A DNA stretch of 64,000 bases from Paratrimastix pyriformis (GCA_027972325.1 JAPMOS010000055.1:62001-126000); one strand, 5' to 3'; positions 29,019 through 40,700 are shown, counted from the first letter of the stretch. Notes: a model not told the origin generated them from the letters alone. Translations and numbers: made by a program.

Positions 29019-29456
29019 TCATTCGGCGTCGGGAGCGTGATGGATGGACTCGAGGCGACGGTTGAGGCTAAGAGCGAAGAGAGTCGACGCGAGAAGGTCT
29101 GCCGTTTCGTTGAAGTCAGATGGCAGGGTATCGATTGCTGCCGCTGCTTCCTTGAGCGCTGATGCGAGGGCTTCTTGTGAGCTGTACTCGACTGATGGGC
29201 TCGTTTGGCTTTCCAGCTTGCGCAACTCCTTATACTTCCTCCTGTACTCTGCCGCACGCTTGACGGGATCGGTTTCCGTGAGCACGATGTTGCGCCGCTT
29301 GTTGCGGTGACGCGTTTGCTGCTGGTCCTCCTTGACGCTCACCATGTACTTCTTCTTGTACTCTCGGCGACGCTCCATTGGGTCCTCAGATTCGAGTTCA
29401 ATGTTGCGACGCTGATAGCTACGTGGCGACTCGTCTTGCTTCTCTGTTGTTTGCAT
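29019..29456 (-). CDS. Basic helical protein, A2 copy
   Basis: 145 residues, matching the product of 22,534-22,971 apart from one visible residue (His/Arg in SYQ(H/R)RN). It keeps both basic RxEYxxKY units. Function unknown. Confidence 0.6.
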   Translation of the reverse strand: MQTTEKQDESPRSYQRRNIELESEDPMERRREYKKKYMVSVKEDQQQTRHRNKRRNIVLTETDPVKRAAEYRRKYKELRKLESQTSPSVEYSSQEALASALKEAAAAIDTLPSDFNETADLLASTLFALSLNRRLESIHHAPDAE

Positions 29457-29533
29457 CTTGCTTTTTGAGAATGGGAAAATGTTTCACTTTTCCGGATTCC
29501 AAAATTTCGCGAAACTTTAGGGATAACAAAAGA

Positions 29534-29815
29534 ATGGCTCAAGCCGAAGGTGTTCAGTGGCTGAATCAGACTAAGATGGTGGCGCGCGTTCAGGAGCTTA
29601 CTGGCGGCGTTGTAAAGTCCATTCGCATCACGGCGGACGGTGAGTTCAAGAATGAGAAGATAAAGTATGCGGCTGAGTTCCTCAGCCCACAAGGCGATAT
29701 CATTCACAAGGGTGTCTGCGCGAAGCGGCAGTTTCATGACGCCAACGGTAAAGAGAAGACCTACTTCAAGTTCGCGCCTCCAGTTCAGAAGGTAGAGGTT
29801 GAGGTGATCGAATGA
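29534..29815 (+). CDS. Small unknown protein, A2 copy
   Basis: 93 residues from the conserved ATG (MAQAEGVQW), same as 22,175-22,456 except for a visible Asn/Ser difference near NPQGD/SPQGD. The same divergent arrangement with its neighbour is kept. Confidence 0.6.
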   Translation: MAQAEGVQWLNQTKMVARVQELTGGVVKSIRITADGEFKNEKIKYAAEFLSPQGDIIHKGVCAKRQFHDANGKEKTYFKFAPPVQKVEVEVIE

Positions 29816-29837
29816 GCGGAGATGCTTTCTTTTTTGC

Positions 29838-31094
29838 TTACGAGATCGAGCGCAGGTGGAACTGGCCATTGCTGACCTCCCCGATGCGGTTGTAGATGAA
29901 CAGGACGTGAAGCCGCATCTGCGCCGTGGTTGCGTTCTTGAGCGTGATGTGCAGGATGGGCTGCGAGCTGCTGGTTGCGGCACGGAAGACTCCCAAGTTG
30001 ACGTCGTGCTCCCAAGTCTCCTCGTACGGGAATGAGAGCGTGTAGACGCGCTTCGGCTGTCGCTCGTAGCCCATTCCGAGGTTGGCGTTCATGTTGACGT
30101 AGTCGCCGTATTCAGTGGGATCGGTTTCGAGGTTGGGGATATCGCGGCCGTTCGCAGTGAGGTACCACGACTGCACTTCCGCACGGTTGGCTTCGGTGTA
30201 GGGGTCGTACGCAGTGCCGTTGCCGTAATCGGGAGTGATCATGAACATGATGCCGCTGAGCACGCTGTCCACCGTCAAGGGCTCCGAGATTACAGTTGTG
30301 CCCGTTGGAATGATCTTGTCCCAGCTGCTGAACGTTTCGAGGAACATGCGCTGCGGGTTGTTGACGGCTTGGAGCTCATCGAGTTGCTTTTCGGGGAAGC
30401 GTGGATGCACGGCATAGATAGTTGTGCTGCCGAATGATGGCGCAGGTGCAGTTGATACCGTGCCGCCGCCTGCATTGATCACACGAGAGTAAGGGGCGTA
30501 GTCGATTTGATATTGCGGCTTCCCGTTGAGGTGGTTAGCGATGAGGAAGTTTTCCACGCGATAGAATGGCGCCACGTGGTAGAGTGGGATGTTGAGAGGC
30601 GTCGCTGCAGTGAGCGCACTTTGGAGGTCTGCACCTGCCGTACCAATCTTCCACATCTCAAATATCTTGCTGCGCTCTTGAGGGGTCGCGCGGCATCCAA
30701 TCATGTACATACCAAGAGCAGAGACGTCAGCCAGCTGCTCGCCGTTCGTCAGGAATTGAACACGTTGCAGGAGTGAGAGGGCATAACCGTTGTTGTAGGC
30801 AGGGTTGGTGCCTCCGGTCACCGTGACTGCGTTGAGAGTGGTGTTGATGACGTCGTTGGTGGTGGCGATCACTGAGGTGGGAGATTCAACGCTGTACACC
30901 GTGTTTTGCGCGCTGTACGTCGCGGGGTTGCTGGACGATAGATTCTGGCGATGCGGCCACTTGGGTTGGAGGACGAGAAGCTTGCTGAAGGGCGCACAGA
31001 TGTTTTCCCACGAAGCGTTGTTGGCGACGATCCGGTCAAGGGCGTTATCCCTGTCCTTTACGTCGTTGCGAAGAGAGTTGAGCACGTCACCCAT
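29838..31094 (-). CDS. Major capsid protein, A2 copy
   Basis: 418 residues, open, essentially identical to the A1 capsid protein; one Thr/Ala difference is visible in RVIN(T/A)GGG. Such conservation at protein level suggests a recent duplication or gene conversion between the palindrome arms. Confidence 0.85.
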   Translation of the reverse strand: MGDVLNSLRNDVKDRDNALDRIVANNASWENICAPFSKLLVLQPKWPHRQNLSSSNPATYSAQNTVYSVESPTSVIATTNDVINTTLNAVTVTGGTNPAYNNGYALSLLQRVQFLTNGEQLADVSALGMYMIGCRATPQERSKIFEMWKIGTAGADLQSALTAATPLNIPLYHVAPFYRVENFLIANHLNGKPQYQIDYAPYSRVINAGGGTVSTAPAPSFGSTTIYAVHPRFPEKQLDELQAVNNPQRMFLETFSSWDKIIPTGTTVISEPLTVDSVLSGIMFMITPDYGNGTAYDPYTEANRAEVQSWYLTANGRDIPNLETDPTEYGDYVNMNANLGMGYERQPKRVYTLSFPYEETWEHDVNLGVFRAATSSSQPILHITLKNATTAQMRLHVLFIYNRIGEVSNGQFHLRSIS

Positions 31095-31158
31095 TATGAG
31101 ATGTGTTTTGAAGCTCCAAAGAAAATGTGAACGCGGTGATGCCTAAAACTCGCCCCTT

Positions 31159-31548
31159 TTACAGACAGTGATCAAGCACGAACGAGTTGTCGTTCTCCAC
31201 ACCGGAATACGTTTCAAAGACGAGACAGATGGAGTGAATGGTGTCGGTTGTGGGCTGGCGGGTCACCGGATCGAGGACACGAACATGCGCACGCGCAATT
31301 GGCGACAAGTAGTAACCGAGATACCAATTCTCATCGTCGGCTCCACTCTTCCTGTACACGTTCATCGCGCGCGTTCTGTTGAACTGGAAATCAATCTCGA
31401 GGATGTAGAACCCGTAAGTAGACTCGGCGCTGATGTACGAACGGCTGAGTGTGCGGTGTTGTTTCATGGCGCCTTCCGAAAGTTGGATGTCGAACTCGTT
31501 GCTGGTGGTGGTGATTGCCTGCTGCCCGTAGTTTGCGTCACTGAACAT
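31159..31548 (-). CDS. Unknown 129-residue protein, A2 copy
   Basis: Identical in translation to the product of 20,442-20,831 as far as I can compare. Strand-rich candidate minor capsid component. Confidence 0.6.
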   Translation of the reverse strand: MFSDANYGQQAITTTSNEFDIQLSEGAMKQHRTLSRSYISAESTYGFYILEIDFQFNRTRAMNVYRKSGADDENWYLGYYLSPIARAHVRVLDPVTRQPTTDTIHSICLVFETYSGVENDNSFVLDHCL

Positions 31549-31565
31549 TTAGAAGCGTCAAAACT

Positions 31566-32231
31566 TTATCGCTTCTTGACCATCGTATAACCGACAAGAA
31601 CGACAACGCCAAGGCCCGCGGCCGCGATGAGTGGCCCGGTTAGCGATTTGAGGATGGCCGCCAGATCGAATCCGGTCGTGTCCTGTTTCGCTTTCTCGTC
31701 TCCCTTCGTCGCCTGATCGCCGATTACGTCACGGAAACGTTCCTCCAGCGCGTGAGTGAGGTCCTCGTTGTATCCCTTGTTGCCGATCGCGATGGTGCGG
31801 ATGTCGATGCTTCCCACGTCGTGGAAGGCCACCGTATTCTTCTGTGTGACGTCGCGACGGACAGAGGTGATGATGTTGTCGACGTCTTTGATGCTTACCT
31901 GAGTCTTGAGTCGGTTGATGAATGACTGGTTGCCTGAGCTGAGCGCACCGATGCCGCTTGTCCGTTGTGCCGCTTCGAGAAGGTCCTTGACGTCTTGCGA
32001 GAGATGAAGGCGATCCGCTTCCTGTTGGCAAAGATCGAGTGAGGTGGTGATGGTGAGATCGTTCTTCAGCTGCATGGAATCGATCCGCACAGAGTCGACG
32101 TGGTAGATGACGAGTTGGTTGAGTTGTGCCGTCTGTTCGCTGATAAGGCGCTGCAGATTGGTGTACTGCTCCTTGGTCATGTTTTGCTCCAAGGTGTTTT
32201 GCACCTGCTGGTATGAGACTGATGCGCCCAT
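31566..32231 (-). CDS. L1-like myristoylated membrane protein, A2 copy
   Basis: 221 residues, same as 19,759-20,424: MGASVS start, C-terminal membrane helix and KKR end. The upstream GTTTTTATCGCTGCCGAA signature is also kept. Confidence 0.7.
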   Translation of the reverse strand: MGASVSYQQVQNTLEQNMTKEQYTNLQRLISEQTAQLNQLVIYHVDSVRIDSMQLKNDLTITTSLDLCQQEADRLHLSQDVKDLLEAAQRTSGIGALSSGNQSFINRLKTQVSIKDVDNIITSVRRDVTQKNTVAFHDVGSIDIRTIAIGNKGYNEDLTHALEERFRDVIGDQATKGDEKAKQDTTGFDLAAILKSLTGPLIAAAGLGVVVLVGYTMVKKR

Positions 32232-32306
32232 TTCGGCAGCGATAAAAACGTTTCAATTAAGCTGAGGATGAAGCTGAGAACTTTTTCTGTCGCCGTAAAC
32301 AGATTG

Positions 32307-32828
32307 ATGTCGCAGATCACAAACGCTGCAGTTGTTGGGACAGGGACGGGAGTGGGCGTGTATCTCGTCACGAAATACGTTCAACACATGATGCCGAACT
32401 CTCAGGTGGCGCTCTGGACGGGCGTGGCTGCCGGTTCGTCGTATCTTCTCATCGATCGCTATCTTCGCACGCATATTCCGATGCCGGTTTCTGGCGGCGC
32501 AACTCCAGGAGGCGGTTCGATGTCGCTCGGCACTCCGTTTAATCTCAAAGTCACTGCGTATAACGACATGAAGCAGCAGTTCTACTTCTACCGCGAGTCC
32601 GGCGATGCGGCTGCCTTCATCTCAAAGCTTGCTGCACGTGCATTCATCGCTAAGTTCATCTACAACGGCAAGACGTATGCTGTCGTGCGCAGTGATGGCG
32701 CTTTTGGAAACGGCCCAACGTCGGTCTACAGGATTGGCGTGCGCGATCAGAACGGACATGATGCGAGCCTGTTCGATATTTTCGGTGCGAACTATGAAGG
32801 ACGGTCGTTCACTATCTATGTGTTGTAA
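32307..32828 (+). CDS. Membrane-anchored protein, uninterrupted A2 copy
   Basis: About 173 residues from MSQITNAAVVG. The T-tract ACTTTTTCTG lies ~20 bases upstream, which favours this ATG over one 39 bases earlier. Two hydrophobic stretches lie in the first ~55 residues, then a Gly-rich linker (GGATPGGG) and a strand-rich C-terminal domain. This is the intact form of the A1 gene that is split by the 1.48-kb insertion. Confidence 0.7.
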   Translation: MSQITNAAVVGTGTGVGVYLVTKYVQHMMPNSQVALWTGVAAGSSYLLIDRYLRTHIPMPVSGGATPGGGSMSLGTPFNLKVTAYNDMKQQFYFYRESGDAAAFISKLAARAFIAKFIYNGKTYAVVRSDGAFGNGPTSVYRIGVRDQNGHDASLFDIFGANYEGRSFTIYVL

Positions 32829-32887
32829 ACTTGGCGCTTTTTGCCGTCTGACGAGGAGCAAACTTTTTCCGTGCGCTTAAACCAATC

Positions 32888-33079
32888 ATGTCGTCAACTC
32901 ACAACGATATCACTACTCCAGCAGTCATAGGCGTCGGCACAGCCGGACTCGTCTGGACTGCAAATCGCTTCATCCTCGGCCGCGGTTCCAATTCCACTGA
33001 TCTCTTCATCGCCGGTATCATGGCTGGCGGACTCGCGTTCATGGCTCCCACGATCGTCAATAAGCTCGGTTTGAACTAG
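32888..33079 (+). CDS. Small two-segment membrane protein, A2 copy
   Basis: 63 residues, identical in translation to 17,418-17,609, again antisense to the 3' end of the packaging ATPase copy. Confidence 0.65.
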   Translation: MSSTHNDITTPAVIGVGTAGLVWTANRFILGRGSNSTDLFIAGIMAGGLAFMAPTIVNKLGLN

Positions 33080-33715
33080 AGGAATGGACTGATTTTTTGG
33101 TGGCGCTTTGAAGATTGTGTATGATGTCGTCTCACTGCGCTTGTTGACAATGATGCACCGATGGTCTCCCGTGTATGTGCTGATGATGTACTGCACGCTC
33201 GGCTTCCAGTGAGCCCACGCGAAGCAACTGCATGCGAAATAATCAAGCGCGGTTTTGGATTCGTGCTTGAACAGAATGTGGTGATCGACCGTTTCACGCA
33301 TCACTTTGCTGACCGAGTTGACATACTGCGTGGTCATGATCAAACTCATGTTGAGATGCCGGTAATTGGTCACGAGTGAATTGAGCACGCCATTGTTGCG
33401 CTGTTCGCCGCCGGGCGATATAATATCGTCACAGATGATGAGCGTCCGTGGAAGGATCTTGCTGACGGGCACGCGGACGCCCTGCTTGTTGTATCGTGCG
33501 ACAACTTGGTTTGCGCGACTGATCATGTGTTCCAGGACGCGTCGCGATTTGGGATCGTCGAAACCAGGAAGGACATGTGCCTCATCGATTCCCACCTCGC
33601 TGTAATAGCCGATGGCGTCGCTTGAGATGCTGAACACGTAGACGATGTCGTACAGATGGGAGAGATCTCAACAGCGCAGTAAGTAACTCTTACCGCTGCG
33701 TGGCGTGCTAGATGA
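32894..33715 (-). pseudogene. Packaging ATPase, A2 copy, broken
   Basis: Matches the A1 ATPase over most of its length, including the Walker B LIICDDI region, with a few substitutions (for example GFRVPA/GVRVPV). Broken; about one break. Confidence 0.8.
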
Positions 33716-33764
33716 TGCATGTGAACGGTTCGCGTGTAACAAGATCGAAATCGGTGAGGCGATC

Positions 33765-34445
33765 CACTCGCTCAGCCCGCTTGACGCGCCTCCTCCGTTG
33801 CCGTCGATTCCGCTGGAGGAAAAGATCGAGGCGAAGAAGTACGCACAGGAAACCGTGACGCCCGACTCGCTCGGTACGAAGCACCCGCAAGCCATTTCGT
33901 CGATGCGCGAGCGTGCTGAAAAGGAGCATCTCGTAGCTGGCTTGGCGAAGCGGTTGGGCATCAAAGAGGTACAGGAAGCCGACTTGCGCGGCATGACGGA
34001 TGTGGAACTTGAGGCGTATCACTCGCAGTTGCGCGGGAAGGTTGATCAGAAGCTTGTTGACGCCCTCACGCACTCGGACGTCATGACCGATACGTACATT
34101 GCGGGCGTGAGTGGATTGGTGATCGCTGGAGGTCGATACATGAAGCGCGACACCACTCCTGTGCATGGTCAGCTGGAAGCGAATCGTCCGGCCATTTCCG
34201 AAGCTATCAAGGACTGGATGCGCGAGAACCCTGAGTTTGCTTCGAATCTCACACCCGCGACACGACTCCTTGCCGTGACCGTGGCCTCCGTCGTCTCAGG
34301 AGTGATGCAGTCGACTCCACTCGACCCGCTTAAAAAAGCCCCTTCGACGAACTCCTCCCAGGCGACATCGCCTTCGTCATCCGCGCCGTCATCATCTACC
34401 GACGCGTCAGATCCGTTTGCCAAAGTACCGTTCGTGCACCATTAA
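33765..34445 (+). pseudogene. C2H2 protein, A2 copy, broken
   Basis: Matches the C-terminal two thirds of the 335-residue A1 protein (from APPPLPSIPLEEKIE onward) with no visible differences. Broken copy. Confidence 0.75.
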
Positions 34446-34484
34446 ACCTGCTCCGTCGCTGTACACGTTTTTTATGCTGCCGAA

Positions 34485-35744
34485 ATGGACAGGCCTATCG
34501 CCGAAGACTACAACGAAGAGTGGAGCAAACAGATACGCGATCATGGCTGGGATTGGATGACCGCTGAAGAGAAGCTTGGTCACCGCATCTCACTCAACTT
34601 ATATCGTCAACTCGCAACAGGGAAGCGCGACTCCATGACGAATCCAGAGGCTGTCGCCGTTCTCGCGATGATGGAGACGTCGTTTCGTGAATACACCAGG
34701 GCGATGGCTGAGTATCGCGAGGCGCAAGCCCAGTGGTCGGCCAACGAGGCCCATCTCAACGAAGGAATTGAGAGCTTTCAGTACGCGTTCAGTCGTAACA
34801 AGGCAGTCGAAGTGCCGAAGGGTGCGGATCGCACGCTTGAGCGTTACAACCGCTACAATGAGTTGGAGTTCCTGATGTACGGCACGCAGCCTTCCCGTAT
34901 CGGCTCACGTTTCTGGACCACGGTGGACGTCAATGCATGGTTCATGACGTTTTATCAGTACCCCAACAACGCCGCTATCGTACGCTTCTACAGCGAGCTG
35001 GCCGCTCATCAATCGCCTCCCGTCAAGCCGGAACCCATCAGCTTCGGCAACGTCTTCTTCAACACGCAAACGATCGATGTGAGCATTGTCGGAAACGGGT
35101 CGGTGAGTATAGGCACGATGCAGCTAATCAACGCCAGCGATTCCATGTTCCAAGTTCAGACGCTAGCCACGATGACGGCGCAAGAGCGTGCAGTAGCCAG
35201 TGAGACCGCGCGATATTACACAGCGCTACGTCACATTGCGGAAGTGCAGAATGATCATCGCATGTCGCTCCAGGCTGAGGCCAAGACGATTGCTCAACGG
35301 ACGGCGGAGCTGCGTCAGATGAAAGCAACCTACTCGCTGCTGTCTGATTTGGGTTCTGTTGAAAAGCGCTACCGCATGACGCTTCCCGAGTATGGCCGCG
35401 AGATCAAGTTCATATCGGAGACGGAGGCATCGCAGCGTGACCTGGAGCGCATTATGTTGCATCTACATGAGAGCATCGAGTACGATAGCGCGCAGCTGAC
35501 TGAGAGCGTCAAGGCATTCGAGACGCGCAAGACGCAGTTTGACCAGTTGATTAACTCGCAACTCACAACCGAAAACACGTACCATTACGAAGCGTTGCGC
35601 CGCATCTCGGACGAGCCCACTCCGGTCCCCGCTCCCGTACCTGTTATCAAACCTGTCGTTGAACCGCCTGCGTCAGAACACACTCCCAACACGACTCTCA
35701 TCGCTTCAGTCGCCACCGTACTCGGCTTGCTGATGATCGCGTAA
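34485..35744 (+). CDS. Coiled-coil tail-anchored protein, A2 copy
   Basis: 419 residues, open, with a handful of substitutions relative to 14,323-15,582 (Ala/Thr near SIG(A/T)MQL, and changes in the Pro-rich linker). It keeps the GCTGCCGAAATGG start signature and the C-terminal hydrophobic anchor. Confidence 0.75.
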   Translation: MDRPIAEDYNEEWSKQIRDHGWDWMTAEEKLGHRISLNLYRQLATGKRDSMTNPEAVAVLAMMETSFREYTRAMAEYREAQAQWSANEAHLNEGIESFQYAFSRNKAVEVPKGADRTLERYNRYNELEFLMYGTQPSRIGSRFWTTVDVNAWFMTFYQYPNNAAIVRFYSELAAHQSPPVKPEPISFGNVFFNTQTIDVSIVGNGSVSIGTMQLINASDSMFQVQTLATMTAQERAVASETARYYTALRHIAEVQNDHRMSLQAEAKTIAQRTAELRQMKATYSLLSDLGSVEKRYRMTLPEYGREIKFISETEASQRDLERIMLHLHESIEYDSAQLTESVKAFETRKTQFDQLINSQLTTENTYHYEALRRISDEPTPVPAPVPVIKPVVEPPASEHTPNTTLIASVATVLGLLMIA

Positions 35745-35787
35745 ACGGCACAGTGTCGCGAAGCCACCTATTTTTTGTTATCGCTAA

Positions 35788-36930
35788 ATGGCTGACTCAA
35801 GCACTAGTATTCAAGCTGCGCAGCTCGTTCTCTGTCCTGGAGCATCATCTGCGCAAATCACAACCAGTAGCAACAACCCGGTCAAGTTTCCATCTGGGGC
35901 TATCGTGTCATCGCTTTCCGTTACGGGCGCGTCGGACTTTGTGGGCGATGTTGTGTTTCATGGGAACGTCGCGCTATCTCAAGCGCCAACAATGGATCTC
36001 AAGCTGCGGCAACTCACCGACGTCTCAATTGCTGCAGACGACACGACGGATAGGCGGCTGATGCGTTACGACACGACTCTGGGGAAATGGGTTGCGGATA
36101 TCACGTACGACGAAGCCGCCTCATCGAGCACGGTCGTGAAGCGGACGGCAAACGGTACAATCAATGCAGCTGTGATCAATGCATCTGGATCGCTTGTTGC
36201 CGACACGGTTTCTGAACGTACGGCCGATCATGGCGTGAGCGTGGATGGCGTGACGATGCGTGACGGGATGGTGAACGCATCAAAGCTCGTGACTGCTACC
36301 GTGGAGACAACAACGCCTTCTTACTGACCTGAACTTGAACGGCGTTACGGTGCGCGGAGGCAACCTCACCGCGCAAACTCTGAGACTCAGCGGGCTTGCT
36401 TCGGGAGACGTTTATAGCACGAATGGCGCCATCACTGTTGTAGCCAATCGCGATCGCACCGGCTTTGAGGCGTTCGACAACACGCCAGGTTATGCATTCG
36501 ACGCGTCTTATCACCTTCCGTTGAGAGCGGTACAGGATGGGTTGCCGGCAAGCGTTTCGCGTGGACTCCTGCCGTACTGAACACTGACACGACACTCGGT
36601 ACTCCCACGCATCTCACAGTTGGAGGTGATGGGGCTCTCGCGATTACGGGTGATGATTCTGATTCGATATGGACGGGCAGCGTCGTGCTGCTCACCTTCC
36701 TACACACGGCGGCGCGGAGCTACGTGACGAACGACTATCTCACGACGGTTGATACGAGCCCTCTCTGTGACCGCGCTAGATCACGCAGTAGGGACGACGC
36801 TTTCACCCGACTTCGCAGCCACGCTCACGGGAACGCAACTCGCGCTATCGCCGTACACACTTTCGTACCGCGGCATCACAATCAAGTCTGCGGCAATCAC
36901 TAACGTTACCGAGATCCACAACTTTGCGTT
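35788..36930 (+). pseudogene. S74 fibre, partial broken A2 copy
   Basis: Corresponds to the N-terminal third of the A1 fibre gene (MADSSTSIQAAQLVLCPGAS...). It ends where element B begins and is broken more than once. The S74 tail is absent from this copy. Confidence 0.8.
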
Positions 36931-37743
36931 CCCCCCGCTAGTTGCACAGCCTTGTGTTCATATCGTATCATGTCGGCTCGCGCCTCCACTCTACTCTTAT
37001 CTTTCCCTATTATGATCTTCTTAATATGGTTGGGATGTTCCGGCTCATCATGCACGGCGCAGCCGTGGTATGATGAAGTCGGGACATCTTATTATGGATA
37101 CCCTATATGATCTATTATTTCAGTAACTCTTCAGTAACTTATTAACTATTAATATTTATGATTGTATTTTAATAGATATTAATAAGTTATGTTGATATAA
37201 GATCATATAAGTAGTTATATTTAAGGAGTTACTAAAGGAGTTATTAAAGAGTTACTCAAAAGTTCGTGTCATAGAGGTAATGAGCTTTATGATGGGTTTA
37301 CGTCAGGAGATTGAACACAAGAAAGTTACCCAAAGGGTGTAAATAGGGAAGATTATTGGGGAAAATAGGGGTATTTCCTGGTAAGAATTAGGTCGTTTTT
37401 CGACTTTTGAGTAACTATTTTTAGTGATATTTCATAGATGATTTACATCAGAAGAATGAAAATCAAGTATGATGAGAATTTTCAGTAACTACATAAAGTA
37501 ACTCAATAGTAACTCGTTGAATAACTCAATAAACCAAGATGGAAATCACATAGAAAAATACGAAAGAATGATAAACATAAAGGTCGTCAACAGGAGAAAT
37601 TTCGGGGGAGAGTGGGAAAATTAGGGGGAAAAGATATGACATTTCATTTTACTATATCCTTCAGTAACTCTCTTTCTTTATCTTTTTTATCATCACTTTA
37701 GATCATCATCTATTAATTATCGTCTCATACATTCAGCTCATGA
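36931..37743 (+). repeat. Left terminal inverted repeat of B
   Basis: 813 bp, nearly identical to the inverse of 60,381-61,193. It begins CCCCCCGCTAGTTGCACAG. It carries about ten AGTTACT/AGTAACT motifs in both orientations and no convincing gene. Confidence 0.93.
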
Positions 37744-37755
37744 CAAAACCGTTAT

Positions 37756-40700
37756 TTATTCGCTTACTGGTTTTTGATTATCTGTGTTCATATCAAGTTC
37801 CTTTAAGACGTTATCCTTCTTCCAACGTGCCATGAGATGTATGCTCTCGTCTACAACACCTTCATAAAATGTTAAACTATTATTTGTTGTTGATGTTGGC
37901 ACTGTAGATGAGAATTTGACTGATGGTTGTATTAGAGATGCAATTTGTGCCTTGATGGATATCATATCAGCTGTAAGACTGGCTAACTGTTCTTTCAATG
38001 ACGTGTTTTCAGTTACAAGATCGGTGACTTGTTGTTTCATTATTTTCATTTCATTGAGCATCATAAATGGTAGTTTGTCTTGTGTAATTCCTTCAATTTG
38101 TCCATCGCGGTAGTAGACCAAATCTTTTGAAACGAGTTCAACCTCTTCTGCAATTAGTCCGTAACGTTTCATTTTTTCAGTGTCTGTTTTATATACATAA
38201 TTGACTGGTCGCAATTGATAAATGTATGATGTGTCTTCCATGTTGGTGATATTTTCCTTATATCTGATTGAAGAAGATACAGAATTTAATTTTCCATTGC
38301 TGTCGATATATACTGGTATGTTTGTTCCTGTTGCACTATTTGTTGCTAGAATCAATGGTGAAGTGATCCGTGTTTTTCCAAAATTCATTGCATTCACACC
38401 ACTTGAAGATATGGTTACACCATAATTTGTGTTATTTGCGTTGTAATAGCTTTCGTCATTGTCACCTGAAATATTTATAAGGTTGCCTGTTGAAGTGATT
38501 GACGCAATTGTATTGCTTTTACCAGCAACATTCTCAGATCGCCATATGCTGCTTGTTGTCGTGACAAAACCATTTAAGTCACTCACGAGATAGCCATTCA
38601 CATTTTGAGGAAGACGTATGCCTTCAGGAAAAGAAGCTTTACCACGAACGAACATTGCTCCGCTATTAGAATTGATAGAGAAGTTAGTGACATTGTCGCT
38701 GTTTTCGAATAGTATGCCACAGTTTGCATTATTATAAGACCTAAGACGAAGTGCCTGGCCAGAGAAGTCATATCCGACACATGCAGTTGTTCCATCGAAA
38801 GAAGTTGATGCAGACAGATAAGCACCCCAAGAATTGTCAGCCGTTCCATTAAATCCAATTTTGAGTCCAAGATTTGCAGAAGATGCAAGCGAGCTAATCT
38901 TCGGGCTTGCTAAGTTACCACCAGCAGTGAGCAATCCACGAGTCCAGAAGGAACCAGTATTGGCATTTGCAGAGAAGTTGCAGACATTGTTTGAGTTCTC
39001 AAAAATAAGACCTGTCGAACCACTATCATATACACGAAAACGAAATCCATTATTCATATCATACCCGGCACATGCAGAACCAGTTCCAGCGAAATCATTG
39101 TTTGTGCCAGAGATAGCTTGATAGATTCCCCAATTGTCACTATTCTGTGTTATTGCAATTTTCAAACCTGTCGCAGCAATTGGAACGATCTTAGATGTTG
39201 CCACATTTCCGGAAGCAGATAGTAAGCCACGAGTATAGAAAGCACCTGTCTGGGCATTTGATGCAAAGTTGCAGACATTGTTTGAGTTTTCGAATATTAG
39301 TCCAGTATTTGGGTCATTGTATACACGAATACGGAGAGCGTTCGCTGGTTGTAGGATTTGTGCATGCAGCTCCATCTGTTCCTATATAATCTTTATAGCT
39401 TGATTGATAAATGCCCCAATTCGTGTTACCGTATGAGAACATTGAAATTTTGAGCGAATTCGCATCATTGGCACATATTGTAGGACATTCGATTGGATAG
39501 GCAAATGTGGTTTTTGTATTATACATTGATACTAGATCGTTTGTCCTATTTGTGAATTTATGAACAGGTGTTGTATCGTCTGCATCTGAATCACAAACAT
39601 ACTGAATACTGCCGGATGATTTTATTGTAGACACGGTATTATCAGTATTTGAAAATATAATACTATCTGCGGCTAGTGCGATTGGTGGTGAATAGTTTTG
39701 GACGGCTGGAGGTGAACCAGCAATTATATTTCCTGATGCATCGGTTGCGAGATATGACTTTGACAGTAATGACGGAAGTGTTAAAGAAGACAAAGACATC
39801 GTTGATGGTAAAGATGTTGAAATCAGATCACCATTTGTATCTGTCGCAAGATAAGGAGAGTTTGTGAGGGTAGTTCTGACTCCATTGAGGAACTTCATTG
39901 TATTATAACAGGTGATGATACCTGAAGATCCATATTGGGAGATACCATCAGTGGAGATGGCATTTGGGAATTTTCGGGGACCAGTGACTGAATAAATTTG
40001 CGAGAATACACCATCGTTCACTCGTTGAATATTCCCATTTGCATCACATCCAAGCATTCCTGTATCAGAGATAGAATGGATGCGGACATTATGGAAAGAG
40101 AAGTCGACAGTTGAATCGATGTCATTATAATTGATTAAGGCAGTTTTCATTTCACCAGTTCCAGGATTGATCTTGACTAGTTTTGAGATTGTTGGATCGG
40201 CAATACCAGGAAGCCAAAGATTGTATGCATGTAGTGACCCAACCATATCACGAACTGCGACAGAGTTTTCATATGCATCTGTTGAATAAATATAAGGTGT
40301 AGTGCCACCCTCACCTGTTGGTGCAGCAGCTAACCCAATAGTTCCGTCGGTCGCACGATACAAATAACCTGTTGTGGTCCCGAAACTATTTAATTTTAGT
40401 GTTGCAACATTGATCGCCGAATTGGTGGAAATATCATCGCCTGTAATTAATGACGCTTCTACTTTTCCTGTATAATTTCCACCATACTGATGTGGTGTGA
40501 CTTTCAGAGGAAGAGTTTTGCCGCTCACTCTATCGACATATCCAGTAAGGAATAACTCATTTGAGTGCACAGAACAACTGTCATCACGGATAACTACCGA
40601 TTTTTCAGTCGGGTCAACTGATTCGGCATAAGAACTCGAAGAAACACGTTTCCAATTGGCTAGAGTTTGCTTTGTCTCACTATTATATGTGATATTGACA

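Larger units (their letters stand above)
28741..36930. mobile_element. Element A2: inverted partial copy of the capsid half of A
   Basis: About 8.2 kb, nearly identical to A1 from its right terminal repeat back to about 13,130 (inside the fibre gene), but in the opposite orientation. It contains the terminal repeat and copies of the right-end genes, capsid, L1-like, membrane, ATPase, C2H2, coiled-coil and fibre genes. It is partial and has about four breaks. It stops where element B begins (36,931). It lacks the 1.48-kb insertion seen in A1, so that insertion came after the two copies separated. Confidence 0.9.

Noticed and set aside
36931-37743. Promoter or gene inside the B terminal repeats
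   Set aside because: No frame of useful length and no B-type TATATAGA-ATG arrangement with a following coding sequence; only the AGTTACT motifs stand out.
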